Below are positions 16,772-25,459 of a DNA stretch of 35,700 bases, piece after piece. The notes below the pieces were generated by a model. It did not search any database, was not told the DNA's origin, and was given only the letters and a program-made list of their open reading frames with translations. Origin of the DNA: Cellvibrionaceae bacterium (GTDB lineage Bacteria; Pseudomonadota; Gammaproteobacteria; Pseudomonadales; Cellvibrionaceae); NCBI GenBank assembly GCA_021151525.1, contig JAGKXD010000039.1, forward strand, positions 1 to 35,700, read 5' to 3'. The stretch's first letter is position 1. Each line of letters opens with the position of its first letter. The translations under genes and the position numbers were made by a program.

Positions 16772-19700
16772 ATGTCCTTTTCTACATTTTTTGGGATTAG
16801 CTTTGCGCTAATCAGTTTAACATCGAGCGTATTCGCGGCCACCACGGAAAGCCCGCTGATCGCATTTAAAGAAAACCCAGAGTGGACCAGTGCATCTGCT
16901 GTCAGTGCAGTAGGTAAAAAATTTCAAATCGATAAAAAACCACAAGCCGAACTCAATACGATTTTAGTGAACACCGGCGATGTCACCAAAAGCAAACACT
17001 TAGTTGGTAAAAATTATTTTGGTGATACATTATTGAACATGGAATTTTTAGTTGCGCAAGGAACCACAGCAAAAGTATTTTTGCACGGCCATTACGCTAT
17101 TGAGCTGAAAAACAAAAACAACGAGTGGCAAACTTTAAGCGTAAAATTCCGCGCACCACGTTTTAATGAAGCTAGCGAAAAAGCGCAGAACGCAACCTTT
17201 CTAGAAGTTCGCATTAACGGCGAAGTGGTAAGCACCAACCAAACCATGACGACCTACAGCGAAAACTCCTTTACTAATTGGGAAAGCGAAGGCGGCCAAA
17301 CCACTATTCTGGCAAACCAAGGTCAATTTGCATTCCGCAATTTTAAAGTTCAACCCGCAGATTTCTCAAATGTAATACCACCCAAAGAAAGCGGCGGAAA
17401 AACGAATGAATCTGAGCTGGTAGATTACGTTGCGCTCGGCAAAGAAACTTTCGAATCTGTTGGTTGTAATGTTTGTCATTCAACGATCAAAGATGACCCC
17501 ACTGTAACAACCGGCCCAAATTTATTCGGCTTGTTCACTCGTGAGCCGCGCTCACGCGAAGTGATTGAAGGCGGCGAAGGTCACCGTTTCAATATCAAAG
17601 CAGATCGCGAATATTTGCATCGCAGCGTGCGCGCACCCACAGAACAAATTGCGATTGGTGAAAAAGGTGTGAAAAAAGGTGAAGCTTATCCGCCCATTAT
17701 GCCGCCGTTTAACGCACAAATTATTAGCGATACGCAAATTGACGCTATAGGCGCCTATCTCCAAACTTTGAATGATCTTTCCAATCAAGGCCCTGTTGTT
17801 AAATTAATGAAACAAGGCGGTGCAGAAAAATACAATCCTGTTGAGGATAGATTGCAGCTGCTCGTTGACGATCAAGTTCGTATTCAACGCGGGCCAATGA
17901 CTGGTGTTTCTGGTAGAGCAATTCATGTAGGCAACGCCAATGGTGTTAACTACACCTTTGATCCGCGCATTCTCGCCATTGCAAAAATTTGGCAAGGCGG
18001 ATTTTTGGATATGACCGGCGAATTTACTAATCGCGGCGGCAAAGGCTTGAAAATGGGTTACGAGAGCCGTGAAATTAGTTTGGGCGATAAAGAATATTTG
18101 TTCGCGCCTTTAAATGCGGCCGGTGCCATTGTTGATTTCTCGTTTAAAGATACAAAATTTGGAGATATAGAAACTGGCAAAAAAGCACTTTACACCAAAG
18201 AGGATCACATCGATAAATTAGCTGCAATCAACGCGCAATTTTTAGGTTACTCCCGCAACTCAAAAGATAAATTAACCGCACCCAGTTTCCGCTATCGCGT
18301 AGGTCAAAACACACTTGCGGTACAAACAACGTTTGAAACTAACGGCGCTGTTAAAATTAACGTCACCGGTGAATTAAAAACTGAACAATCTTTTGCACTC
18401 AATGCAAGTTCATTAACTCAACCGCAAGCTACCACAGGCAAAATCGATAATGCGGTTTGGAAATTACCTGCAGGGACAGTGAATGCAACATTAAACGCAA
18501 AAATCGCTTTGGCCAGCAATGTATGGCACGCCGCAAAATCTACGTTTGATAATCGCAAACAACCTTTACGAGTAACCAACTCTACAGCCAATATGCCTGC
18601 AGGCTATAGCATTGAAAGCTACTATCCTCCCAAAGATAATTTTGGTCGCGAGCAATTATTTGAAGCACTCGGTATTGCTGTTGCCGCTGATGGCACTATT
18701 GTTGTTGCAACGCGCACCGCTGGCATTTGGCGTTTAGCAAAAGATAAATCTGGAAATAGTGAGTGGCAATTATTTGCTGAAGGCACTTTCGATAGTTTGG
18801 GCGTACAAGTCGAAGATAAAAAAGGCCTAGTTGTTGTAGCCGGGCAAAAAGCCGAACTCACGCGCATTAGCGATACCAACGGCGACGGCATAGCAGACAG
18901 CTACGAAACTTTATTTGATGCACATTCCTATCACGGCAACTATCACTCCTACATGCACGGCCCCGCGCGCGGTGCAGATGGTGCTTACTACATCAACATT
19001 AACCTTGCCGATGGCAGCGATGGTTCTGCCTACAACGCAGGCGGAAAATATATGGGCAGCGCCGGCGGTTATGCGGGTTGGAGTATTCGTGTTGATGCAA
19101 GTAATAAAAATACGATCGGTAAATTCACGCCTTGGGCGAACGGTATGCGAAGCCCTGCCGGTATGGCTTTAGCGCCGGATGGTCGTATTTGGTATTCAGA
19201 TAACCAAGGTGAATATGTTGGCACCTCGAAAATTTTTGTGCTCGAACAAAATACATTTTATGGCCACCCAGCAAGCCTTGTTGATTTGCCTGGTATGACA
19301 CCAGACTCGCCTGAAATTGTTTGGCCTAATTTTGCCGACAAGCGCCCTAAGCCACCTATTTTGTTGCCTCACAATAAAGTAGCTAACTCACCCGGCAACC
19401 CCGCATGGGATACGACCAAAGGTAAATTTGGCGCTTTCACCAATCAAATGCTGATTGGCGATCAAACCCAATCTAACTTGTTGCGTGTAAATACCGAAGT
19501 TGTTGATGGTGTTGAACAGGGGAGCGTAATGCCATTTATCGATGGACTTGAATCAGGCGTAATGCGCCCAGTATTCCTGCCTGATGGTAGTTTGCTGCTC
19601 GGCCAAACCGGTCGCGGTTGGCAGGCAAAAGGCGGTCACGTCGCGAGCTTACAGCGCATTGTGTGGGATGGTAAAACTGTAGCGCCCGCTATTCACAGCA

Positions 19701-20056
19701 CACATGCAACCAGTTCAGGTTTTACACTGCAACTTACGCAACCACTGAGTGAGAATATCGACACGACAAAATTGTTATCTTTGTTGTCGGTTGAATCTTG
19801 GGTGTATCGCGATGCGCCAGATTATGGTTCTGATGAGTTAGGTAAAGCTATGGAAAGAATTACAAACATCAGTATCAGCGCAGATCGCAAACAAATTACA
19901 ATTAGCCTTGCAGAACTTGGTCATGCTTCTGTTCATCCGCAGCAAACCGCGCGTATTTATCACATTGCTTTAAACAACCAAAACCTGTTTAAAGATGTAG
20001 CATCCGCGCAATTGCATGCTTATTACACCTTGTATAATTTTGCCAAGCAGAATTAA
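16772..20056 (+). CDS. Large secreted DUF1080-like / cytochrome c / sugar-dehydrogenase-type beta-propeller protein
   Basis: The 1094-residue protein starts with a signal peptide (about 1-22, ending 'VFA'). Domains in order: a DUF1080-like jelly roll (about 30-205, 'FLHGHYAIELKN', 'QFAFRNFKV'); a c-type haem domain (C232-N-V-C-H236, likely Met ligand M310 in 'IMPPF'); an uncharacterised beta-rich region (about 350-590); a six-blade propeller like PQQ-dependent sugar or sorbosone dehydrogenases (about 595-970: 'GIAVAADGTIVVATRT', 'NGMRSPAGMALAPDG', 'GVMRPVFLPDGSLLLGQT') with a Ca-loop-like 'DTNGDGIADSYE'; and a C-terminal beta domain. Probably a periplasmic carbohydrate oxidase passing electrons to its own haem. 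ATG 16772 has a GAGAG site 8 nt upstream and is preferred to GTG 16757. Confidence 0.78.
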   Translation: MSFSTFFGISFALISLTSSVFAATTESPLIAFKENPEWTSASAVSAVGKKFQIDKKPQAELNTILVNTGDVTKSKHLVGKNYFGDTLLNMEFLVAQGTTAKVFLHGHYAIELKNKNNEWQTLSVKFRAPRFNEASEKAQNATFLEVRINGEVVSTNQTMTTYSENSFTNWESEGGQTTILANQGQFAFRNFKVQPADFSNVIPPKESGGKTNESELVDYVALGKETFESVGCNVCHSTIKDDPTVTTGPNLFGLFTREPRSREVIEGGEGHRFNIKADREYLHRSVRAPTEQIAIGEKGVKKGEAYPPIMPPFNAQIISDTQIDAIGAYLQTLNDLSNQGPVVKLMKQGGAEKYNPVEDRLQLLVDDQVRIQRGPMTGVSGRAIHVGNANGVNYTFDPRILAIAKIWQGGFLDMTGEFTNRGGKGLKMGYESREISLGDKEYLFAPLNAAGAIVDFSFKDTKFGDIETGKKALYTKEDHIDKLAAINAQFLGYSRNSKDKLTAPSFRYRVGQNTLAVQTTFETNGAVKINVTGELKTEQSFALNASSLTQPQATTGKIDNAVWKLPAGTVNATLNAKIALASNVWHAAKSTFDNRKQPLRVTNSTANMPAGYSIESYYPPKDNFGREQLFEALGIAVAADGTIVVATRTAGIWRLAKDKSGNSEWQLFAEGTFDSLGVQVEDKKGLVVVAGQKAELTRISDTNGDGIADSYETLFDAHSYHGNYHSYMHGPARGADGAYYININLADGSDGSAYNAGGKYMGSAGGYAGWSIRVDASNKNTIGKFTPWANGMRSPAGMALAPDGRIWYSDNQGEYVGTSKIFVLEQNTFYGHPASLVDLPGMTPDSPEIVWPNFADKRPKPPILLPHNKVANSPGNPAWDTTKGKFGAFTNQMLIGDQTQSNLLRVNTEVVDGVEQGSVMPFIDGLESGVMRPVFLPDGSLLLGQTGRGWQAKGGHVASLQRIVWDGKTVAPAIHSTHATSSGFTLQLTQPLSENIDTTKLLSLLSVESWVYRDAPDYGSDELGKAMERITNISISADRKQITISLAELGHASVHPQQTARIYHIALNNQNLFKDVASAQLHAYYTLYNFAKQN

Positions 20057-20089
20057 TACAATTTGGTAATTTTCGTTTTATGTTTTTCT

Positions 20090-20120
20090 ATGGCCACCCT
20101 AAAAAGTGGCCATTATTTTT
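20090..20120 (+). terminator. Rho-independent terminator after the dehydrogenase-like gene
   Basis: An 8-bp perfect stem (ATGGCCAC 20090-20097, GTGGCCAT 20106-20113) with an 8-nt loop is followed by TATTTTT. It lies 34 bp after the stop codon and suggests that the downstream TonB receptor has its own promoter or depends on read-through. Confidence 0.75.
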
Positions 20121-20181
20121 ACATGCATCTGTTTTTAAATGCACTTGGTTTTAATGCACCGTTTTTATTAAAGGTTATCGC

Positions 20182-22044
20182 ATGAAGTTTAAAAAATTAT
20201 CCCTTCTTATTAGTACTTTAATCGCCGCACAAACGTTTGCCGCAACAGACGAAGTCATAGTCACCGGCACTTACAGCCCGGTCACCAGCGAACAAATAGC
20301 ATCCTCCGTGACTGTTATCAGTCAGGAACAATTACTTGCATTAAGCAGCCACAGCTTGGTGGATGCATTGCGTCAAGTGCCAAGCATTTGGGTTGAAGAA
20401 CAAGGCGGCCCAGGAGGCCTCACGGCAATTGCATTGCGCGGCGCAGAAGCGAACCACACCTTAGTATTGTTGGATGGTGTAGAACTCAATGACCCCACCA
20501 ACACCCGCGGCGGTGCATTCGATGTAAACAACATCAATATAGATTCAATTAAACGTATTGAAATTATTCGCGGTGCACAATCTGCCATTTATGGTTCAGA
20601 CGCACTTGCTGGTGTGATTCATATCATCACTGTAGAACCAACCAAAACAACACAAACTAATCTTTCTGTTGCAGTGGGTGAAGATGGTTACAAAACAGCA
20701 AGTATCACCACAACAGGCAGCATCGACAACCTTGGTTACGCGGTAAAATTGCAAAGCAAAGATGCAGGTGAACCTATTGAAGGCAGTAGCGCAAAAAATA
20801 AAGAAGCCTTAGTAAAATTAGATTGGAAACAAGATGCACACAATGTTGATTTTTCATACCGCTATTTAGATGGTGATAAAACCACATTCCCCGAACAAAG
20901 TGGTGGCTCTTTATTTGCAAAATTGCGCGATCTTGATCGCAGCGACTTTACCGATCAAAACGCAGCGCTTGCGTGGCAATGGCAAGTGAATGATGTATGG
21001 CGCAGCAAAGTTCAAGGCTCATGGTTTAATCGTCAGGAAAATTTGACCTCCCCTGGTATTTTTCCTTTTGACGCAGTTCCTCCAAATGGTGCAGATACAG
21101 ATTTCACGCGCAAAAATTTGAGCTGGGTGAATACCATCGGCAATGAAAAATCTGTGTGGGCAAACATTGGTGCAGAAACCAAACGCGAATCTGGTGATAG
21201 CAAAGGCTATTTGGATGTTGGCTTTAAAATGCCAACTGATTTTAGTTTAGATCGAAAAATTGATAGCGTGTTTGTAAATATCAATGGTTATGTGAATGAA
21301 GCATTATTTGTGCAAGCAAGTGCGCGTCGTGATGATGCAGAACACTTGAGACCAAAAGACAGTGTTCAAGGCGGTGTGCGTTATCAAATCAATGAAAACC
21401 TGAACTGGTTTGCCAATGCTGGTCAAGGTTTTAAATTACCTAGCTTCCTCGCACTCGGCCACCCTCTAGTGGGCAACCCGAATTTAAAACCTGAACTCGC
21501 CACAACGCGCGATACAGGTTTGGAATTTTCTGCCAATAACACATCCGTTAACGTGAGTGTTTTTAGAAATACTTACGTTGACTTAATTGATTTTGACAGT
21601 GATTTATTTACCAATGTAAATCGTACAGATCCTATCGACACTCGCGGTGTTGAAACAGAAATTCATTGGCACACGCAAGACAATCAATGGCAACTCGGCG
21701 CACACGCCAGCTACGCCGATATTAATGCTGAACATCCATTAATGGGAAGACCGCGAGTAAAAGTCGGTGCAACAGCTGTGTATAACCTCAATGATAATTG
21801 GCAATTCAATGCTAATTATTTATGGGTAGATCACCGTCTTGCAGCGAGCCGTTATACAGGCGACACAGTGGTTGAAACCTTGGACAAGTACAATCGTTTG
21901 GACTTAGGAGCAAAATGGAAAGTTAATTCACAACTATCCATTAACCTTAGCATCGAAAATGCTGCTGACGAAAACTATATGAATGATATTGGCTTCCCAG
22001 CCGTTGGCCGCACAGGATTTGTGGGCGCGAACTTTAGTTTTTAA
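20182..22044 (+). CDS. TonB-dependent outer-membrane receptor (BtuB-sized)
   Basis: The 620-residue protein has a signal peptide (about 1-20), a TonB-box-like 'DEVIVTG' immediately after it, a plug domain (about 30-155: 'QIASSVTVISQEQL', 'IALRGAEANHTLVLLDGVEL', 'IEIIRGAQSAIYGSDALAGVIHI') and a 22-strand barrel ending in Phe ('GANFSF'). In size and plug motifs it resembles BtuB-type receptors, but no cobalamin riboswitch is present in the 125 bp upstream. Because it follows the DUF1080/dehydrogenase genes, it may import an oligosaccharide or a cofactor for that pathway. Ribosome site AAAGG lies 7 nt before ATG 20182. Confidence 0.87.
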   Translation: MKFKKLSLLISTLIAAQTFAATDEVIVTGTYSPVTSEQIASSVTVISQEQLLALSSHSLVDALRQVPSIWVEEQGGPGGLTAIALRGAEANHTLVLLDGVELNDPTNTRGGAFDVNNINIDSIKRIEIIRGAQSAIYGSDALAGVIHIITVEPTKTTQTNLSVAVGEDGYKTASITTTGSIDNLGYAVKLQSKDAGEPIEGSSAKNKEALVKLDWKQDAHNVDFSYRYLDGDKTTFPEQSGGSLFAKLRDLDRSDFTDQNAALAWQWQVNDVWRSKVQGSWFNRQENLTSPGIFPFDAVPPNGADTDFTRKNLSWVNTIGNEKSVWANIGAETKRESGDSKGYLDVGFKMPTDFSLDRKIDSVFVNINGYVNEALFVQASARRDDAEHLRPKDSVQGGVRYQINENLNWFANAGQGFKLPSFLALGHPLVGNPNLKPELATTRDTGLEFSANNTSVNVSVFRNTYVDLIDFDSDLFTNVNRTDPIDTRGVETEIHWHTQDNQWQLGAHASYADINAEHPLMGRPRVKVGATAVYNLNDNWQFNANYLWVDHRLAASRYTGDTVVETLDKYNRLDLGAKWKVNSQLSINLSIENAADENYMNDIGFPAVGRTGFVGANFSF

Positions 22045-22051
22045 ATAAGTT

Positions 22052-22132
22052 GTAGCCCGTAAGGAGCGCAGCGTATTACGGGGAGTTTTAGAATTTATAC
22101 CCCCGTAATACGCTACGCTCCTTACGGGCTAC
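22052..22132. repeat. REPIN: two inverted REP hairpins with outer GTAG/CTAC ends
   Basis: Two 32-bp arms (22052-22083 and 22101-22132) are inverted copies with one mismatch, separated by 17 bp. Each arm is itself a small palindrome: GTAG, then CCCGTAA, a 13-nt middle, then TTACGGG. The GTAG tetranucleotide at each outer end is the signature of REP sequences mobilised by RAYT (REP-associated tyrosine) transposases. The whole unit folds into a long cruciform and sits 8 bp after the TonB-receptor stop, a typical REP position between convergent genes. No RAYT gene is in the window. Confidence 0.82.
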
Positions 22133-22142
22133 GTGCATAAAT

Positions 22143-22182
22143 AAAAAGGCTCCTGTTTTTAATCAGGAGCCTTTTTATTTTT
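22143..22182. terminator. Bidirectional rho-independent terminator
   Basis: A perfect 13-bp stem (22143-22155 and 22164-22176; core GGCTCCTG/CAGGAGCC) with an 8-nt loop is flanked by A5 on the left and T5-A-T5 on the right. It serves the forward TonB-receptor gene and, read in reverse, the RDD gene that ends at 22197. Confidence 0.9.
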
Positions 22183-22196
22183 ACTAAGCTGTAAAC

Positions 22197-22745
22197 TTAA
22201 TTATCAACCACTAAAGTACTTGCAATAAGATCGTGCAATGCCTGCTTCTTTTCCGTAAAGCCCGCCATCATATAACCTATGCATAAAAACATGGCTGATA
22301 AAATTTTACTCCAGTAACGAACATTCGCGCGCGCAAAAGAAATTCGTTTGCCCGCATCATCTGTAACTACAATACCCAATGCCATTTTTCCAAGGGTTGC
22401 TTGCCTGGCTGATGATTCCATCAAGGTAAAATAAAGCCAGTTTAAAAGAGAGCTAAACATAATCATTGCAACCACCATGGTAAGCCCATAAGAAATCGCT
22501 CCAAGCCCGTTCATTCCACCTGAGGATGCTATCGCAGCACCACCTAGCACCACCATAATAGCGACGATGCAAATCCAACTCACTAGACTTAATATCATTG
22601 AATCAATAATAGCGGCACCAACTCGTTTCCAAAAGCCAGCATTGTTTTTATAGGAGACTTGGCTTAGATCGGCTAGCTGTACACCACACCCTGAACAGTA
22701 GCTTGCATGACTCACGTTTTGCGCACCACATTTAAAACATTGCAT
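22197..22745 (-). CDS. RDD-family membrane protein with N-terminal zinc ribbon
   Basis: The 182-residue protein opens with a zinc-ribbon of the double-zinc-ribbon type (C3-x2-C6 and C17-x2-C20) and continues with an RDD domain: 'FWKRVGAAIIDSMIL' (Arg and Asp of the family name), three or four membrane helices (about 43-70, 80-107, 140-160), 'QATLGKMALGI' and 'KKQALHDLIASTLVV'. RDD proteins have been linked to ion transport and membrane homeostasis but mostly lack a defined role. Ribosome site AAAGGAG lies 5 nt upstream. It follows the dihaem cytochrome gene at 36 bp, so it may share its transcript. Confidence 0.85.
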   Translation of the reverse strand: MQCFKCGAQNVSHASYCSGCGVQLADLSQVSYKNNAGFWKRVGAAIIDSMILSLVSWICIVAIMVVLGGAAIASSGGMNGLGAISYGLTMVVAMIMFSSLLNWLYFTLMESSARQATLGKMALGIVVTDDAGKRISFARANVRYWSKILSAMFLCIGYMMAGFTEKKQALHDLIASTLVVDN

Positions 22746-22781
22746 TACCTACTCCTTTATCTGTTATTTTAAAAGCTGAGT

Positions 22782-24446
22782 CTACAAACTTTTGATATAT
22801 TCCAGCAAGGCCATGCGTTCTGAAAAACTCAATTGAGTTCCGTATTCATGGCCCAGGTTAGAATTTCCAAGCAGGCTTGTATCAAATAACGTTGCATTAG
22901 AAACCTCCAGTGTTTGATTTCCTACTTTCACCCTATCCAGCTCGCGGTTACCCACAAAAAATTGCTTAGGACGTTCGGCAGCGGGCAGCAACAAATCGTA
23001 AACTGTTGGGACCGAGCCATTATGTAGATATGGAGCAGAAGCCCAAACGCCGTTGAGCGGACGTGCTTTATAGTAATTAACAGCAGAATCAGCATGACTT
23101 ATTTTATTCAGCGCAAATTCTTTAACAACAGAACAAAATGAATTCCATGCTTGGTACAGCAAAGCGCCAGTAGTAACGTGCATGACCACATCCAAACGTG
23201 TAGCCTCTGCATTGAATTTTTTTCCGAACCAAAGTGCAAAATGTTTACCTTGCAATTCACCGGTCTTCACCGTACCTTCGGTGAAATTAGTCACCATAAG
23301 CGCATCTGTACCCACTTCTTTAGCCGGAATCAGGATCGCGGATAATTTACGTCTTGGATCATCCGCACTCACAAGACTATGACATTGCAAACACTGCTGT
23401 TGATAAATAACTTCACCCTGCTCCATTAATTTTTTGTCCAATTTTCCTGCCAAATCTTGCGGCCATTTGGGAGCGATTAATTTATAAAATTTGCGCTGAA
23501 TGTAGCCAAGGTTTTTTACATCAATGCTAGATGGATAGGTTTGCCCGCGCCCCGACACATCTACAGTTCCGTAAACTGCTAAAGCAGTTGTTGCATTTTG
23601 GGCTAAAGGGCCCGGTTCAATATTGGGTGCAGAAGCGTTCCATTGGACGACATCTAAATGTGATGCGTCCCAGAGCACAGGGAAACTGGTCGGGGCATTG
23701 GGTGAGCGAGCATTTTCGGGAATATGTAAGGCTTCTACGGCAACGGCATTAAAGATTTGCCCGAAGGCATCCAAACGGCCGCGACCATAGGGAACTTGAG
23801 TTGCATTCACAGCAAAGCGAGTTTCAAATTCTGTTATACGAATTTGTATTTGTTGTTTAATTTTTTCAGCATCAAGATTTTTTTGGGACTTTTGCAGGCG
23901 ACTCAAAAATCTTTGCCATTTTTCTGGCTGACCAAGCGTTGCCTTTAATGCTGCCAGCAATTCAATTTCAAACTGCGTGTAATTTATTAAACTTTGGCCG
24001 CCATCAATACGTATCGCTTGGTTATTAATAGTAACCTGCCCCGTATGACACGCAGCACAGGTTAGGCCGATCCAAGTATTTCCTTTGTCATCGCTGTCAG
24101 AGGCGAATCCAACGGGTAAGGCATATGGATTCAGTGGCTGCGCGCTTCCCGTAATAAAACCCAAGCGCGCCATATGAGCATCATCGCGAAATAGCGCTTC
24201 ACCCTCTGCATTTTCCAGCGCGAGAAACCACGAATAATTTAAGATACGCGAACCAAACGAGATGTAAGATATTTGTTGGCGCTCTGCATCGCTCCAGCCT
24301 TGCCCTAAATAGGCGATGCCATTTTGAGTGAAATTGGTGTGGGCATCCGCAGCAAAGGGATCATCCTGTATATGGCGAACCCAACCATAACTAACAAATA
24401 TAATGAGGAGAAATACACTTAAAAAAATATAACTTTTCTTTTTCAT
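22782..24446 (-). CDS. Membrane-anchored dihaem c-type cytochrome, RoxA/MauG-CcpA-like
   Basis: The protein (about 554 residues) has an uncleaved-looking N-terminal anchor ('KKKSYIFLSVFLLIIFVSY') and two haem-binding motifs: CAACH near residue 130 and CLQCH near residue 352 (133 and 355 if counted from ATG 24455). 'PYGRGRLDAFGQIFNAV' and 'ARPLNGVWASAPYLHNGSVPTVYDLL' lie in the regions characteristic of the large dihaem peroxidase-like group that includes rubber oxygenase RoxA. The size is nearer RoxA than the 330-350 residues of classical CcpA. Probable role is a periplasmic oxidase or oxygenase using haem; substrate unknown. ATG 24446 gives the usual K-rich signal start; ATG 24455 is possible. 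It follows the YceI lipoprotein gene closely. Confidence 0.75.
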   Translation of the reverse strand: MKKKSYIFLSVFLLIIFVSYGWVRHIQDDPFAADAHTNFTQNGIAYLGQGWSDAERQQISYISFGSRILNYSWFLALENAEGEALFRDDAHMARLGFITGSAQPLNPYALPVGFASDSDDKGNTWIGLTCAACHTGQVTINNQAIRIDGGQSLINYTQFEIELLAALKATLGQPEKWQRFLSRLQKSQKNLDAEKIKQQIQIRITEFETRFAVNATQVPYGRGRLDAFGQIFNAVAVEALHIPENARSPNAPTSFPVLWDASHLDVVQWNASAPNIEPGPLAQNATTALAVYGTVDVSGRGQTYPSSIDVKNLGYIQRKFYKLIAPKWPQDLAGKLDKKLMEQGEVIYQQQCLQCHSLVSADDPRRKLSAILIPAKEVGTDALMVTNFTEGTVKTGELQGKHFALWFGKKFNAEATRLDVVMHVTTGALLYQAWNSFCSVVKEFALNKISHADSAVNYYKARPLNGVWASAPYLHNGSVPTVYDLLLPAAERPKQFFVGNRELDRVKVGNQTLEVSNATLFDTSLLGNSNLGHEYGTQLSFSERMALLEYIKSL

Positions 24447-24477
24447 ATCATCCATTCTATTGAAAGTTAATCAGTTA

Positions 24478-25104
24478 TTAGCGTTTTTGAAATTCTGCAA
24501 ACACCTCAACATTCACATCATCCCCCACAGCGGGAACCAAATAATCTATTCCAAATTGCGAGCGCTTAATACTCGTTACCGCAGTGAAACCTACTGTGTA
24601 ACGGCCGGTTAACAGATTGTCGCCACCCCCATTAAAAACCACATCTAAAACCACGGGAGCAGTCACGCCGTGCAGCGTTAAACTACCACTAAACTTTGCG
24701 CGCGAGGCACTGACTAATTCCACGCTAGCTGTTTTGAAAAACGCTTGCGGGTATTTCGCAGCATCAAACCAACTACTACCTCGCAGGGATTCGGCCAAGT
24801 CACTATTATTCACGTCAATACTGGCAATGTTAATTACAGCAGATAACTTGGCGTTTTCTATATGGGCAGGATCGAACTCTAAGGATGCATCCACCGAGTT
24901 AAAACGCCCCACAAAGGTGGACATACCCATGTGATTTACTTTGAAGAGCACGGTAGTGTGTTGCTTATCTATTTGGTACGCCCCCGGCTCGAGGTTCACA
25001 ATGCCGGTTTTAACTTTTGGCTGAATAAGGTAGCCGCAGGCACTTAGAGACATGACAAGCAGCATTAACAGCGCTTTTTTGTAAGTTTGGTAATAGCGAT
25101 ACAT
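24478..25104 (-). CDS. YceI-family lipoprotein (polyisoprenoid/lipid-binding fold)
   Basis: The 208-residue protein has a lipoprotein signal with lipobox L-S-A-C (Cys at about residue 23) followed by a YceI lipocalin-like barrel: 'YQIDKQHTTVLFKVNHMG', 'FVGRFNSVDASLEFDP', 'ESLRGSSWFDAAKYPQAFF', 'GSLTLHGVTAPVVLDVVF', 'KRSQFGIDYLVPAVGDDVNVEVFAEF'. YceI barrels bind long isoprenoid or quinone-like lipids, and many are soluble periplasmic proteins; a lipid-anchored form is less common. ATG 25104 is preferred (GAGTGA upstream, compact signal); ATG 25116 and TTG 25122 are alternatives. The stop lies about 30 bp before the dihaem cytochrome start, so they are likely one operon. Confidence 0.88.
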   Translation of the reverse strand: MYRYYQTYKKALLMLLVMSLSACGYLIQPKVKTGIVNLEPGAYQIDKQHTTVLFKVNHMGMSTFVGRFNSVDASLEFDPAHIENAKLSAVINIASIDVNNSDLAESLRGSSWFDAAKYPQAFFKTASVELVSASRAKFSGSLTLHGVTAPVVLDVVFNGGGDNLLTGRYTVGFTAVTSIKRSQFGIDYLVPAVGDDVNVEVFAEFQKR

Positions 25105-25140
25105 AAATTCACTCATACACAACGCAATAAAATGTACCCG

Positions 25141-25180
25141 AAAAAAAAGGAAGATTACCTGATTGGCAAGCTTCCTTTTT
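25141..25180 (-). terminator. Rho-independent terminator of the min operon
   Basis: Read on the reverse strand, a 10-bp stem (AAAAAGGAAG / CTTCCTTTTT; forward positions 25171-25180 and 25144-25153) with a 17-nt loop ends in eight T's. It lies 22 bp beyond the minE stop. Confidence 0.85.
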
Positions 25181-25201
25181 AGAGACAGTTAAGTCCTACT
25201 C

Positions 25202-25459
25202 TTATTCAGGCAAGGTAATGTTTAATTCCAGCACTGAACAATTATCAGTATTATCCAAATTGACTGTCACTTGGTCAGATTCAATGTGAATATACTTGCG
25301 AATAACCGCAATAATTTCTTGCTGCATTTGCGGCAAAAAATCGGGCTGTTTCAAATTGCGCTTGTTGCGCTCGTGGGCAACAATAATTTGCAAACGTTCT
25401 TTTGCAGTAGCGGCCGATGTAGGTGTTCCCTTCTTTTTAAAGTAATCAAAAATGCTCAC
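25202..25459 (-). CDS. minE: Cell division topological specificity factor MinE
   Basis: The 85-residue protein has the MinE plan: an N-terminal membrane-targeting/MinD-binding segment ('MSIFDYF', then 'TAKERLQIIVAHER', about 18-31) and a C-terminal dimerisation domain ('LPQMQQEIIAVIRKYI', 'VTVNLD', 'LELNITLP'). MinE stimulates MinD ATPase at the membrane and drives pole-to-pole oscillation that keeps MinC off mid-cell. The start codon is GTG and overlaps the minD stop by one base (TAGTG), with GGAGG seven nt upstream inside the end of minD. It is the last gene of minCDE. Confidence 0.97.
   Translation of the reverse strand: MSIFDYFKKKGTPTSAATAKERLQIIVAHERNKRNLKQPDFLPQMQQEIIAVIRKYIHIESDQVTVNLDNTDNCSVLELNITLPE

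Noticed and set aside
20057..20181. Possible cobalamin riboswitch before the BtuB-like receptor
   Set aside because: Only 125 bp are available, and they hold a terminator hairpin and A+T-rich DNA; no B12-box-like sequence or multi-stem structure is visible.
24617..24934. 105-residue forward ORF over the YceI gene
   Set aside because: Shadow of the well-matched YceI frame, with no start signal or domain.
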